Origin: DASSQJ01 sp963730165
GTDB taxonomy: Bacteria > Actinomycetota > Actinomycetes > Actinomycetales > Dermatophilaceae
Assembly (NCBI GenBank): GCA_963730165.1
Contig: CAVSQS010000008.1
Coordinates: 248,001 to 312,000 of the forward strand
Length of the DNA: 64,000 nucleotides
Reading direction: 5' to 3'
The stretch's first letter is position 1, and each line of letters starts with the position of its first letter. Of this stretch, positions 49,139 through 58,296 are shown in pieces. The notes below the pieces were generated by a model that did not search any database, was not told the DNA's origin, and saw only the letters and a list, made by a program, of their open reading frames with translations. Both the position numbers and the translations under genes were made by a program.

Positions 49139-50059
49139 TTATTCCATTTCCTCTGGCATCCATTCATTGAGCGTCACACCCTCAATCGCCGGGATCACGC
49201 CCAGCGTCGCCAGCACGTTATCCCCCGGCATCGCCGCCTGGAAACTGAATGACCCGCTGTCGTTCTGCATCGACAGTAGCCAGTCCTGCGGGTTATTCCA
49301 TTCCGCCAGGTCTTCATCATTGGCGATCAGGGCTTGTACGATCAACGCCGTCGAGTTGGTATCGCTGTCCGTACCGTAATCACTCGGACTCTGGTACGGC
49401 CAACCGCCGTCCTCATTCTGGATCGTTTCGAGATACGCCAACCCCGCGTCAATAGAGTTGACCGAATCGGTCCAGGCCAGCGCCTGCAAGCATAACCCGC
49501 TCGTATTCGTATCGGACGCCTCGCCCGCCATGAATCCCCAACCGCCATCTTCGTTCTGCGCGGCGACCGCCGCCTCGACCGTGCCATCAATCAGTTCCAC
49601 CCCGGCGTTTTCCAGCGCGATCATCGACAGGCAGTGATCAAACGCGCCCATTCCGATGATGCCGTCGTCACCTTGCAGCGCCAGCAGCGCCTGGACCAGA
49701 TCGGGCCCACCGAAATCCGTCGGATCAAGCCCTGCCGCGACCGCCGCCGTGATCACCTTGGCGATCTGCCCCGCTGCCGTCACGTTTTCCGCTTTGACCT
49801 GCGCTTCCAGGTAAGCCACCGGGTCAGCAGCAAACACCGTCTGCGGGTCTTCTTCCGCCGCCACCGCTGCGATCACGGCGTCCGTTGTCGCCGAAACGTC
49901 GCTTTCCGGTGCGAAACCGTTCGAGAATCCGCCGTCCTCATTTTGTACCGTCTGCAAATATGCCACTGCCTTCGCGCCGGGATCGTCTTCCTGTGCCCAG
50001 GCGGGCACTATGCTTATCAAACTGATCGCCAGGATCAGCGCCAGAATGCGTTTGAACAT
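49139..50059 (-). CDS. Secreted alpha/alpha-toroid protein under B12 riboswitch control
   Basis: 306 residues with a signal peptide (KRILALILAISLISIV, cleavage after AWA) and four to five prenyltransferase/squalene-cyclase-type repeats (LQTVQNEDGGFSNG, AAQNEDGGWGFM, ETIQNEDGGWPYQ, MQNDSGSFSF), which form an alpha/alpha barrel. No catalytic DDxD or zinc residues of prenyltransferases are seen. The same fold makes the B12-binding alpha domain of animal transcobalamin and intrinsic factor, and the gene is the only one behind a cobalamin riboswitch, so an outer B12-capturing protein is a reasonable inference. The ribosome site is aaaggag. Confidence 0.75.
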   Translation of the reverse strand: MFKRILALILAISLISIVPAWAQEDDPGAKAVAYLQTVQNEDGGFSNGFAPESDVSATTDAVIAAVAAEEDPQTVFAADPVAYLEAQVKAENVTAAGQIAKVITAAVAAGLDPTDFGGPDLVQALLALQGDDGIIGMGAFDHCLSMIALENAGVELIDGTVEAAVAAQNEDGGWGFMAGEASDTNTSGLCLQALAWTDSVNSIDAGLAYLETIQNEDGGWPYQSPSDYGTDSDTNSTALIVQALIANDEDLAEWNNPQDWLLSMQNDSGSFSFQAAMPGDNVLATLGVIPAIEGVTLNEWMPEEME

Positions 50060-50092
50060 CGTTGTCTCCTTTGGAAAAGAATCTGAAACCGA

Positions 50093-50125
50093 AACAAAAA
50101 ACGCCTTTCCACAATGGAAGGGCGT
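50093..50125 (-). terminator. Riboswitch-controlled terminator
   Basis: On the minus strand: stem acgcccttcc / ggaaaggcgt with one mismatch and a 5-base loop, followed by six U residues. It lies between the aptamer and the start codon, so it fits a transcriptional off switch. Confidence 0.8.
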
Positions 50126-50186
50126 CAAATCAGTATTGTCATACCGTCGCCACCTCCGATCCGCGAGAGATGCTCTCGACACGCGC

Positions 50187-50305
50187 GTTCCAGGCGGGTA
50201 ATCTGGCTTGGCGGGTAAACCGCCCTACAGTTGCGGGACAGCGCCGGACTTTGACCGGCTTCTCCCTTGATGACCTCAACTTCCGAGTTTTTGGTCACCT
50301 GGAAC
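50187..50305 (-). promoter_or_regulatory. Cobalamin riboswitch aptamer
   Basis: On the minus strand the closing stem gttccagg / cctggaac bounds the aptamer. Inside are agccggtcaaagtccggc, ctgtcccgcaactgta and the B12 box aagccagattacccgcc, all close to the cobalamin riboswitch consensus. With the following terminator, binding of adenosyl- or related cobalamin should turn off the toroid gene. Confidence 0.88.
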
Positions 50306-50542
50306 CGTGTTATTCAATTGTGCCGCGAAGTATAACGCACCCGGCGTTATCGTCCAAAAGTGAACAGGGTCGTTTCAAGTTCAAGGCAAGCTATCGACGC
50401 TGACAGACAGCGCCACAAAGAGATGAAAACCCTGCCCGCTCTCTGCTCTTATCTTGACTTCTCTGTGTCCCCTATGATCTCGGTGGTGAATTGTTTCTAT
50501 TTACAAGGGGGTCTTGTTCTTCTCTCGTTTTCCTTCAAAAAT

Positions 50543-50569
50543 CTCTGCGCCCTCCGCGTCTCTGCGGTC
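50543..50569 (+). repeat. Three 9-base tandem units (ctctgcgcc type)
   Basis: ctctgcgcc, ctccgcgtc and tctgcggtc follow each other in the gap between the riboswitch and acpS. Similar ctctgcg-type strings occur between genes in Chloroflexota and Cyanobacteria as I recall. The rest of 50306-50584 shows no gene. Confidence 0.45.
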
Positions 50570-50584
50570 CATTTTTTTGCATTT

Positions 50585-50959
50585 TCAAGGGAGAGCGGTC
50601 CCGCTCGCCACCACGAACGCGATGGCGGCCTCGTTCGTATGGCTGAGGCTCACCTGCCAGTCGTGCAGACCCATCGCGGCGGCGCGCGCTGCCGCCGTAT
50701 TGTACAGGCGCAGATGAGGCCGCCCGGCTTCATCTGACCAGACCTCAATATCCACCCAGCACACCTCGCCAATTCCGGTGCCGAGCGCCTTAGCGGCGGC
50801 TTCTTTGGCGGCAAAACGCGCCGCCAGCCGCGCCGGAACATTCCGCGCCTGTTCGCGCTCAACTGCCGTGAAAAAACGCGCGAAAAACCGCTCGCCGTGC
50901 CGCTCCATCGCCTGCCGGATGCGCTCAACCTCGATTATATCCACGCCGACCCGCAGCAT
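50585..50959 (-). CDS. acpS: Holo-[acyl-carrier-protein] synthase
   Basis: 124-residue phosphopantetheinyl transferase that activates acyl carrier protein for fatty acid synthesis. VGVDIIEVERI near the N-terminus and FAAKEAAAKALGTG near residue 52 carry the magnesium-binding aspartate and glutamate; SLSHTNEAAIAFVV is the C-terminal motif. The ATG follows the M16 gene stop by 2 bases, so the three genes 50585-53552 form one operon. Confidence 0.95.
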   Translation of the reverse strand: MLRVGVDIIEVERIRQAMERHGERFFARFFTAVEREQARNVPARLAARFAAKEAAAKALGTGIGEVCWVDIEVWSDEAGRPHLRLYNTAAARAAAMGLHDWQVSLSHTNEAAIAFVVASGTALP

Positions 50960-50961
50960 CG

Positions 50962-52263
50962 TTACGCGCTTCCCTCAGATAGCAGTTCCGGCCCGGCAAT
51001 CGCCAGCGCGTACACGTCGGGGTTCAGATAGCGCTGCGCCGCCGCGAGCACCTCGTCACGGGTGACAGACCGGATCAAATCCGCATACCGCCGCAGATAA
51101 TCCAGCCCCAACTCGTAACGCTCTATGCTCATGATCGCCCCGGCAACGCCCTCGTTGCTCTCCAATTGAAGCGGCAGCCGCCCGATGAAATTCGCCTGGT
51201 TATCCGCCAGTTCGTCCTCGCTGACCAGTTCGCTCGTGATGCGGCGCACCTCGTCCAGAATCGCCTGGATCGCGCGGTTAGCGTTAGCCGGATCGACCCC
51301 GGCGACGATCCGCCATGCCCCCGGCCCCAGCCCGCCATCAATCCGGCTGTAGCTGTAATAGGCCATGCCGTTCTTTTCGCGCACTTCGGCCCCAATGCGC
51401 CCGTACATCCCGAATACGCCCAGGATGTTATTCGCCAGATTGGCCGCGTGCCAATCCTCCGCCAGACGCGGCGGGCCCATCGTGCCCAGCACAATGTCGT
51501 TCTGACTCTTGCCGGACATCACCAACGCCTGCCGCCGTGCCGTCTCCAGCGGTGCCAGTTCCGGCAGTTCCGGCAGCGCGCGCTGATCCGGATTCGTCCA
51601 ATCGCCAAAATGCTCCTCGATCAGCCGGATCGCGTCCTCCGTTTTTACCGCGCCCACGATCACGATCATCATGTTCTGCGGGCCAAAATTCCGCTGGCGA
51701 AAATCGATCATCTGCTCGCGCGTGAGCGCCGTAACCGTCTCGATGTCGCCCTCAGTCGGCCAGTGGAAGGGATGCTCCGGTGGATAAAGCAGTTCCCGGA
51801 ACATCCGACCGGACATATAGCGCGTATCCTGTAGGCGCACCTTGAAGCCGGTCACAAGCTGGCCGCGCACGCGCTCGACGTACTCAGCAGGAAACGCCGG
51901 GCGGCGCAGTCCATCCGCCAGCAGATCGATCAGCATCGGGAGGTCTTCCGCCAGGCTCTTGCCGCTGAAGCCGACCGTATGCCGCCCCCCACTGATCGAT
52001 AGACTTGCGCCGTTCCCCTCTAGCATTTCGTGGATCATCCCAAAATCGCGCGTTTGCGTGCCGCGCATCAGCATCGATGCCGTAAACGACGCCAATCCGC
52101 CTGACTCCGGCGGCTCCAGCAAGCTCCCCGCATCCAACGAGCCGGTAATCACGACCGAAGGCGCAAAATGATTTTCGCGTACCAACACCACGATGCCATT
52201 CGGCAGCTCGCGCCGCGTGATGTCATCCGGGCCGGGCAGTGCTTCGATATGCATCGTCATCAC
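50962..52263 (-). CDS. M16 peptidase family protein, inactive half
   Basis: 433-residue M16B-type protein. The zinc motif HxxEH is missing: the expected position reads SGGLASFTASMLMRGT. The substrate-binding residues expected in the non-catalytic subunit are kept (AYYSYSRIDGGLGPGAWRI near residue 305). It would pair with the product of the next gene, as in other two-subunit M16 proteases. ATG 52263 overlaps that gene's stop (ATGA). Confidence 0.88.
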   Translation of the reverse strand: MMTMHIEALPGPDDITRRELPNGIVVLVRENHFAPSVVITGSLDAGSLLEPPESGGLASFTASMLMRGTQTRDFGMIHEMLEGNGASLSISGGRHTVGFSGKSLAEDLPMLIDLLADGLRRPAFPAEYVERVRGQLVTGFKVRLQDTRYMSGRMFRELLYPPEHPFHWPTEGDIETVTALTREQMIDFRQRNFGPQNMMIVIVGAVKTEDAIRLIEEHFGDWTNPDQRALPELPELAPLETARRQALVMSGKSQNDIVLGTMGPPRLAEDWHAANLANNILGVFGMYGRIGAEVREKNGMAYYSYSRIDGGLGPGAWRIVAGVDPANANRAIQAILDEVRRITSELVSEDELADNQANFIGRLPLQLESNEGVAGAIMSIERYELGLDYLRRYADLIRSVTRDEVLAAAQRYLNPDVYALAIAGPELLSEGSA

Positions 52264-53552
52264 CGATCACCTTCGCCATTCGTCGGAATAAACCATCCCA
52301 CCGTGCGCTGAGCGCGCGCCAGATAACGCCGGGCCGCCTCGTTGACCTCGTCGAGCGTCACCGCTTCAAGCTGCTCGACGTAATTTTCGTACCACGTGTA
52401 ACTCGAGAAATTCTCGGCGAACGCCAACCAAAACGCCTGTCCGGTGACGCTCTCCGTACCGTAGGCGAACAGGGCTTTGGCCTGCTTCTTGGCTTTATCC
52501 AGTTCCGCCTGCGTGATGTCTCCGTCGCGCACTTTGTCGATCTCTGCGTCCAGCGCCGCCTGGATTTCCTCCGGTGCGCGGCCATCACGCGCCGTCACCA
52601 CCAGGCTAAACAGGTACGGATCGACCGATGGGTACAGGCTTCCCCCTATCCCGGCGGCCAGCTCCGTCTCGACCAGCGCCTTGTACAGGCGTGACGTTCG
52701 ATTCCCGGCGCTGCTGCCGCCCGGCGCGCTCGCCCCACTCAGCGCGCTGTTGACCAGCGCCAGCTTGAACCAATCGGGATGCGTCGCCTCCGGCGCGCGA
52801 TACCCGTTATACACATATACCGCGTTGCCTTCGCGCTCGACGCGGATCAGCCGTTCTCCCTGCTGCGGCGGTTCGGTGCGCGTCACCGGCGGCGCTTCCG
52901 GCCCGCTCGGAATGTCGCCATATAACGCCTCGATGCGCGCCAGCATCTCCGCCATGTCAAAATCGCCGACGGCAACCGCTATCGCATTGTTCGGCCCGTA
53001 ATACGTCCGGTAGTGATGATACAGATCGTCGCGGGTCATCGTTTTCAGATCGACCATGTCCCCGATCACCTGATGGTGATACGGATGCACCCGGAAAGCA
53101 GCCGCGCGCGTCTCTTCGTGCAGCCAGAACGTTGGCGAATTTTCCGATCCCTGCCGCTCTGAAATGATCACCGTGCGCTCCGCCTCAACCTCCTGCGGAT
53201 CGAATGACGCGTTCGCCATCCGGTCGGCTTCCGCTTCCAGCGCGAGATCGATCCGGTGAGCGGGCATCGTCTCAAAATAGGCGGTGTAATCGAACGAAGT
53301 CTGCGCGTTCCACACCCCGCCCTCACGGTCTATCGCCTTGTCGAGCACCCCCGCCGGGAACGTTTCGGTTCCCTTGAACATCATGTGCTCGACCCAGTGC
53401 GAAATCCCAGTCTGCCCGGTGCGCTCATTCCGGCTGCCGACGCGGTACAACACCCACCAACTGATGACCGGCGCGGTATGAACCTCTTTCAGCAGCACGG
53501 TCAGCCCGTTGTCGAGCACACGCCGCGTCACTTGCCCAGCCTGATCCGCCAT
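52260..53552 (-). CDS. M16 zinc metallopeptidase, catalytic half
   Basis: 430-residue M16B peptidase. GISHWVEHMMFKGT supplies HxxEH with the third ligand Glu some 75 residues later (EVEAERTVIISE). No signal peptide is seen, so it is cytoplasmic or exported by another route. ATG 53552 is preferred because aaagg lies at a suitable distance; ATG 53573 would add seven residues. It forms a clamshell dimer with the inactive partner (family knowledge) to degrade peptides. Confidence 0.9.
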   Translation of the reverse strand: MADQAGQVTRRVLDNGLTVLLKEVHTAPVISWWVLYRVGSRNERTGQTGISHWVEHMMFKGTETFPAGVLDKAIDREGGVWNAQTSFDYTAYFETMPAHRIDLALEAEADRMANASFDPQEVEAERTVIISERQGSENSPTFWLHEETRAAAFRVHPYHHQVIGDMVDLKTMTRDDLYHHYRTYYGPNNAIAVAVGDFDMAEMLARIEALYGDIPSGPEAPPVTRTEPPQQGERLIRVEREGNAVYVYNGYRAPEATHPDWFKLALVNSALSGASAPGGSSAGNRTSRLYKALVETELAAGIGGSLYPSVDPYLFSLVVTARDGRAPEEIQAALDAEIDKVRDGDITQAELDKAKKQAKALFAYGTESVTGQAFWLAFAENFSSYTWYENYVEQLEAVTLDEVNEAARRYLARAQRTVGWFIPTNGEGDR

Positions 53553-53632
53553 ACCCAACGCGTTCCTTTCCATATGCGTCCGCTGTATCCTGCGCTCCCA
53601 ATAGTTTAGCAGGGAACCCACTTCCGCGGCAT

Positions 53633-53662
53633 AAAAAACAAGCGCGTGCTCGCTACACGCGC
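53633..53662 (-). terminator. Intrinsic terminator of the UDP-glucose dehydrogenase gene
   Basis: Stem gcgcgtg / cacgcgc with 7-base loop, then six U residues (one C before) on the minus strand, about 43 bases after the stop. Confidence 0.75.
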
Positions 53663-53704
53663 TCGATACCGCCTTCGTAGGGAAGCGGCGCTGCCGCGCC
53701 CTGG

Positions 53705-55021
53705 CTATTCGTGTGTGATGCCGTTGTAGCCGCGCCCGATGCCGCGATAGGTAAAGCCCACTTCGCGCATCTCGGCGGGATCGTACAGGTTGCGCCCGTC
53801 GATCATCACCGGCTGACGCATGGCGGCCTTGAGGCGTGCCATGTCAAGCTGCATAAACTCATTCCAGGGCGTCACCACGATCACCGCGTCGGCATCCTGG
53901 ACCAGGGTGTACGGGTCTGAGGCCATCTCCATGAACGGCAGCATGTGCCTGGCGACGTTCATCGCCACCGGGTCATAGCCGCGCACCGTCGCACCCTGCT
54001 TCTGGCAGTATTCCGCAATCGAAATCGACGGCGCGTCACGCATATCGTCGGTATTTTGTTTAAAAGCGAGTCCCATTAGCGCAATCGTTTTGCCCTTCAA
54101 ATCGCCAATAATCTCGTGCAGCTTCAAGACGGCCTGCTTGCGCTGGAAAACGTTAATCTCCATCACGGCCTGCAAAAGCTGCGGATGCTTGCCGTGTATC
54201 TGCGCCATATAAGCGAGCGCCTTCACGTCCTTCGGGAAGCACGATCCGCCGTAGCCAACCCCCGCCTCCAGAAAATGGTGGCCGATCCGCTTGTCGAAGC
54301 CCATACCGCGCGCGACTTCTTTCACGTCCGCGCCGAGCGCCTCACAGATGTTGGCGATCTCGTTAATGAAGCTGATACGCGTCGCCAGGAAGGCGTTCGA
54401 GGCATACTTGATCATTTCCGCCGTGCGCAAATCGGTGACGACAATCGGCGCGCGCAGCGGCAGGTGAAGCTGGGCGACCCGTTCGGCAGCTTCCTGGTCT
54501 TCCGAGCCCAACACGGTACGATCAGGCGTCAGGAAGTCAGTCAGCGCGGAGCCTTCGCGCAGAAATTCGGGGCAGCTCACCACGCTGAAATCGATGGGCG
54601 TGGCCTGGTTCTCGCGGACAATGTCGGCCACCCAGTCTCCCGTACCGACCGGCACGGTGGACTTGTTGATGATGATCAGGGCATGATCCATGTTTTCGGC
54701 GATGGTTTCAGCCGCCATCCGCACGTACTGGAGATCGGCCTCACCGTCTACGCCCTCCGGCGTGCCCACTGCGATGAAGACAAACTCGGCATCCTTCAGC
54801 GCTTCCTTGTAGGACGTCGTGAAGCACAAGCGCCCGGACTGGACGTTGCGCGCGACGAGTTCGGCCAGTCCAGGCTCATAAATCGGCATGATACCTTTAT
54901 TCAGGTTAGCGATCTTTTCTTCACTGATGTCCAGCGCCACCACCCGGTTACCCAGGTCGGAGAAGCACGCCCCGGTCACCAGACCGACATAGCCCACACC
55001 AACCACCGTGATATTCTTCAT
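53705..55021 (-). CDS. ugd: UDP-glucose 6-dehydrogenase
   Basis: 438-residue NAD-dependent enzyme making UDP-glucuronate for surface polysaccharide. GVGYVGLVTG is the NAD loop; INKSTVPVGTGD, EFLREGSALTDF and the catalytic cysteine in GVGYGGSCFPKD near residue 260 follow; NTDDMRDAPS is in the third domain. It forms a glycan or lipid related group with the two genes upstream (55091 and 56440). Confidence 0.93.
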   Translation of the reverse strand: MKNITVVGVGYVGLVTGACFSDLGNRVVALDISEEKIANLNKGIMPIYEPGLAELVARNVQSGRLCFTTSYKEALKDAEFVFIAVGTPEGVDGEADLQYVRMAAETIAENMDHALIIINKSTVPVGTGDWVADIVRENQATPIDFSVVSCPEFLREGSALTDFLTPDRTVLGSEDQEAAERVAQLHLPLRAPIVVTDLRTAEMIKYASNAFLATRISFINEIANICEALGADVKEVARGMGFDKRIGHHFLEAGVGYGGSCFPKDVKALAYMAQIHGKHPQLLQAVMEINVFQRKQAVLKLHEIIGDLKGKTIALMGLAFKQNTDDMRDAPSISIAEYCQKQGATVRGYDPVAMNVARHMLPFMEMASDPYTLVQDADAVIVVTPWNEFMQLDMARLKAAMRQPVMIDGRNLYDPAEMREVGFTYRGIGRGYNGITHE

Positions 55022-55090
55022 ACGCCTTGTTCCTCTTCTTTATTCTGCCCTTGAAACGATTAGTGATAAATCCACTAATAGATTATCGGC

Positions 55091-56443
55091 TTAACCTGTC
55101 TTATGCTCAACTTCCCACGGTGAACCACGCTGATCATCGAGGGCCATCCTCGCCACCAGCCGCCCCATCTCGACCGCGTAGTTCGTCCCGCGATCCCAGG
55201 GGTATACCTGGCTCATGCTGGCGAGATATAACCCTTTCCAGGGCGTGCGCAGGTCCGGCAGACTCTCGGAGTGGTTCACCAGCGGGATCGGCTGGGCATA
55301 TGGCGCACGGAAGACCCACCACTTTCGTACCCACTCGCGTGAAAAATCAGCGTTGAACGTCGTCAGTGTGTCGACAAAACGCTCGAAAAGCGCCTCTTCC
55401 GACAGCTTGAAGTATTCGTGATCGGCGGGCACGTAATCCCCGCAGTACACCAGATGATCGCCGCCGTAGTGCGCGCGATCCATGTAGTTCGTGTGCTCGA
55501 TCAGCGCGATAAACGGAAATTCGGACTTCGCCCGGTCCGGCTGGCTGATCGGCAGGCTGAGCCAGTACGTGCCATCCGTGAGCAGTTGGTGTTTGAGCGC
55601 CAGGATAACGACCACCGCGCCCGTACTCTTCAGCGCGCCCAGCTTCTCCGCATAATCCGCCGGGAGATCAGGCGCTAACTTTTTCATGATAAACGGCGCA
55701 GACGTGCTGATCACGGCGTCGAAGGTTTTCGTCTCGCCGCCGACGGTGACCGCCAGCCGCCCATCCTCCGCGCGCGCGATGCGCTCCACGCGTGTATTCA
55801 GGTGAATTTGCGCGCCCTGGTTTTTCACCCGCTCGGCCAGCAGATTCAGAAACGCCTGGAAACCGCCCGCGAACGTCCCCAGACGCGGCGTGCGCTTGTA
55901 GATACGCGCCCACATCCACGCCATGTTGATCTGGTCGTAATAGTCGCCGAACTTGCTGATCAGCAGCGAGCGCCACAGCCGCTCATAGGCTTCGCTGCCC
56001 ATCGCGCGCCGCAGCCAGTCCTGTGCCGTGACACGCTCCAGCGCCCGCCAGTTGGTGAAGATACGCAGGTAAAGCCCGGTCAGGCCGTAACGAATTTTCG
56101 CCAGCCACGAGATCGGCAGCCGCAGATTCGCCACGACGATATTCGGGTGAGTCATCGGATAGATTTTGCCGTCCAGCCACAGCGACGTGATCGGCTTGGG
56201 AAAGATCAGCTTGTCTTCCGCGCCCAACTCTTTCACCAACCCCAACACGGCGTCGTCATTGGCAAACCAGTGATGGTAGAACTTTTCGAGCGTCCACTCC
56301 CAGGACTCATCTTTGAATCCGGCAGCCAGCCCGCCGACCTCCGCGCCAGCCTCGTAAATCTCGACCGCGACGCCCTGCCGCGTCAGATCATACGCCGCTG
56401 ACAGCCCGGTCGCGCCCGCGCCAATTATCGCTACCTGTTTCAT
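55091..56443 (-). CDS. FAD-dependent amine-oxidase-fold oxidoreductase
   Basis: 450 residues. The FAD loop VAIIGAGATGLSAAYDL is at the N-terminus, EVGGLAAGF follows near residue 38, and the C-terminal cofactor motif LYLASMSQVYPWDRGTNYAV closes the site. Similar to protoporphyrinogen-oxidase/UDP-galactopyranose-mutase-like proteins found in glycan clusters. Overlaps the flippase-like gene by 4 bases (ATGA). Reaction unknown; the context suggests sugar or lipid-linked intermediate chemistry. Confidence 0.82.
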   Translation of the reverse strand: MKQVAIIGAGATGLSAAYDLTRQGVAVEIYEAGAEVGGLAAGFKDESWEWTLEKFYHHWFANDDAVLGLVKELGAEDKLIFPKPITSLWLDGKIYPMTHPNIVVANLRLPISWLAKIRYGLTGLYLRIFTNWRALERVTAQDWLRRAMGSEAYERLWRSLLISKFGDYYDQINMAWMWARIYKRTPRLGTFAGGFQAFLNLLAERVKNQGAQIHLNTRVERIARAEDGRLAVTVGGETKTFDAVISTSAPFIMKKLAPDLPADYAEKLGALKSTGAVVVILALKHQLLTDGTYWLSLPISQPDRAKSEFPFIALIEHTNYMDRAHYGGDHLVYCGDYVPADHEYFKLSEEALFERFVDTLTTFNADFSREWVRKWWVFRAPYAQPIPLVNHSESLPDLRTPWKGLYLASMSQVYPWDRGTNYAVEMGRLVARMALDDQRGSPWEVEHKTG

Positions 56444-57481
56444 GAAACTGTCGCCTCCGACGTGGGGCTGTCCTGTGTCCCGATCGCTGCGCGTGCCCGG
56501 CTGAAATCACGCCACCCCAACCCCTCACGGTACAGGAAAAAGAAGCCTAGCAGCGTGATCGGCAGCCACAACGCCGCGTGCAGCACCAGCGTATACGACG
56601 CCGCCACCGATTCCTTGATTCCATACGCCGTCAAGGTTTTGATGCCCGGCGTGTCGAATGTCCCGACGTAACCCGGCGATGAGGGCAGCGTGGTCGCCAG
56701 ATTGACCACCGCCGTCATGACCATCAGCACGAAAAAGCTCACCCTGAAATTAAAAGCGTGCATGACAAACCAGTACTTGGTGGTCTCCGTCAGCCAGATA
56801 AAAACCGAAGAAACCAGCGTCATGAACAGATCGCTGGGACGCCGCAAATTCTCCAGCCCGGCCATGAACTGATCCGCCAATCCCTTCGCCGTCTGCGCCA
56901 GCGTTTCGGGCAGCACGCGATCAAACACCGCGTTGTAGAAGCGCCGCATCACCTCAGGCCGCAGCGCCACCGCCAGAAAAACCAGGAAGGCCCCCCAAAA
57001 CAACAGTGTCGAGAAAAACACGATGTCGCGCAGCCAGTTAGCCTTGAAATCCGCGAACGGCAGCGCCACAAACACAAAAATGAGCATCACCAGCCCATCA
57101 AAAATCCGTTCGATCACAATCGTCGCCAGGCTGGCCGAGATGCTGACGTCCTCATTCCGCTTCAGCACATACGCGCGGATGCACTTCCCCCGCGCGGAAC
57201 GGATACACGTTGTTCCCCATGTAGCCGATCACCACTACCGGGAACAGCGCCCGCAGCGGGATCGGCTTGATGGGCCGCAGCAGGTAATGCCAGCGCCACG
57301 TCCGGCCCCACACTGCCCCAAAATACACGGTCGCGCCGATCAGCACCCAGCCGATTTTGATGGTGCGCACATCGTGCCAGACATCAGACAGATTGAGCCC
57401 TCGCAGCCCGATCGTCAAAAAAATAGCGCTGACCGCTATGCCTATCACCAGCGGAAGCCAACGCCGCATCGCAGCACGCAA
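56440..57481 (-). CDS. Flippase-like (lysylphosphatidylglycerol synthase TM-region/UPF0104) protein, one frameshift
   Basis: About 347 residues in two frames. Front part: WLPLVIGIAVSAIFLTIGLR, then GRTWRWHYLLRPIKPIPL and GYMGNNVYPFRAGEV. At about 57176 one extra base (gtgcatccgcg instead of a gtgctccgcg-like sequence) breaks the frame, and the text resumes as AYVLKRNEDVSISASLATIV with the remaining membrane segments, including SSPGYVGTFDTPG. The conserved FRAGE...R/KR motif spans the break, so this is one gene. Such proteins move or modify lipid-linked sugars. Start uncertain (TTG 57481, ATG 57469 or 57532). Confidence 0.78.
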
Positions 57482-57718
57482 CCTGGAGCCGTCCTTTCTG
57501 ATTGAGATCACCCGGATCACCGAGGCGGGCATTTTATCACAAAGCCGTGCGCCTGACTACGAGTTTTACACAGCCGCCTCTCAGAATCCGTACCAACCGC
57601 CGGGCGCGCGTCACGTCAAATCCGATTTTTTTCTGGGGGAATAGCTAACAACCTATCCGTAGACTCCTGGGCGCAGCAGCGCCGCTTCCCTACAAAAACG
57701 GATTTGCGAATAGCTGCT
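57482..57718. other. Gap without recognised gene
   Basis: 237 bases between the flippase-like gene and the terminator of the SWIM gene. I see no ORF, RNA or clear promoter apart from a G/C-rich stretch gcagcagcgccgc. Confidence 0.5.
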
Positions 57719-57748
57719 AAAAAACCAAAAGCGGCACCGGAGTGCCGC
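57719..57748 (-). terminator. Intrinsic terminator of the SWIM gene
   Basis: Stem gcggcac / gtgccgc with a 4-base loop, extended by accaa / ttggt, then a U-rich tail on the minus strand. Confidence 0.75.
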
Positions 57749-57780
57749 CTCTTGGTGGTTTAGGCTTTACATGGACAGAG

Positions 57781-58032
57781 TCACGCCTCTGAATTCATGG
57801 ACTCTGACATCATGTCGGCAAGAATTCGTTCCATAGCCATCGTATGACTGCACACCCCGCGCGATTTAAAAAAGCTGCAATCACAATCCCACGCGTTCTC
57901 CTGGTAAGTCACCAGATGCGGATTGTTTTCGCCTTGAACGGTTACGCTAAAAGAAAGGAAGCGAATCCGACTATCGCGCTCTTCGGCGTAGCGCTTGGCT
58001 TTTTCGATCTTGCCGATCATCCCGTAGTCCAT
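57781..58032 (-). CDS. SWIM zinc-finger protein
   Basis: 83 residues. The C-terminal half is a SWIM motif, WDCDCSFFKSRGVCSHTMAM (C-x-C-x(n)-C-x-H), which binds zinc and nucleic acid or protein. The N-terminal half (KRYAEERDSRIRFLSFSVTV) is a short strand-rich lead-in. Ribosome site caggag. Followed by a terminator, so a single-gene unit. A 264-base gap to the next gene upstream holds no ORF I can support. Confidence 0.8.
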   Translation of the reverse strand: MDYGMIGKIEKAKRYAEERDSRIRFLSFSVTVQGENNPHLVTYQENAWDCDCSFFKSRGVCSHTMAMERILADMMSESMNSEA

Positions 58033-58296
58033 GTGTCAGTCTCCTGTCTATAACTCTTGACCAAAAGCAAAGAAGCACACCCAACCCTAACTGGCGTGCT
58101 TCATCGACGCGAAGGATATGAACACGACACGCGTAAGTGAATGCAAGTTCTGACTGTGCTCAAAGCTGCCGCGATGCGCGCTCCTTTTCGGAAAATTCTC
58201 TTAACATTTTAGGTCAGTATAAGAGATGTCAGAACCAGAGTCAACAGCCCCGCGTTAAGCTTTCATTAAAAAGCCCACTGCTCCGCCATCGCCCGG

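Noticed and set aside
49139..50059. Squalene cyclase or prenyltransferase enzyme
   Set aside because: Only the structural repeats are present; no catalytic DDxD or zinc ligands, and the protein is secreted and B12-controlled.
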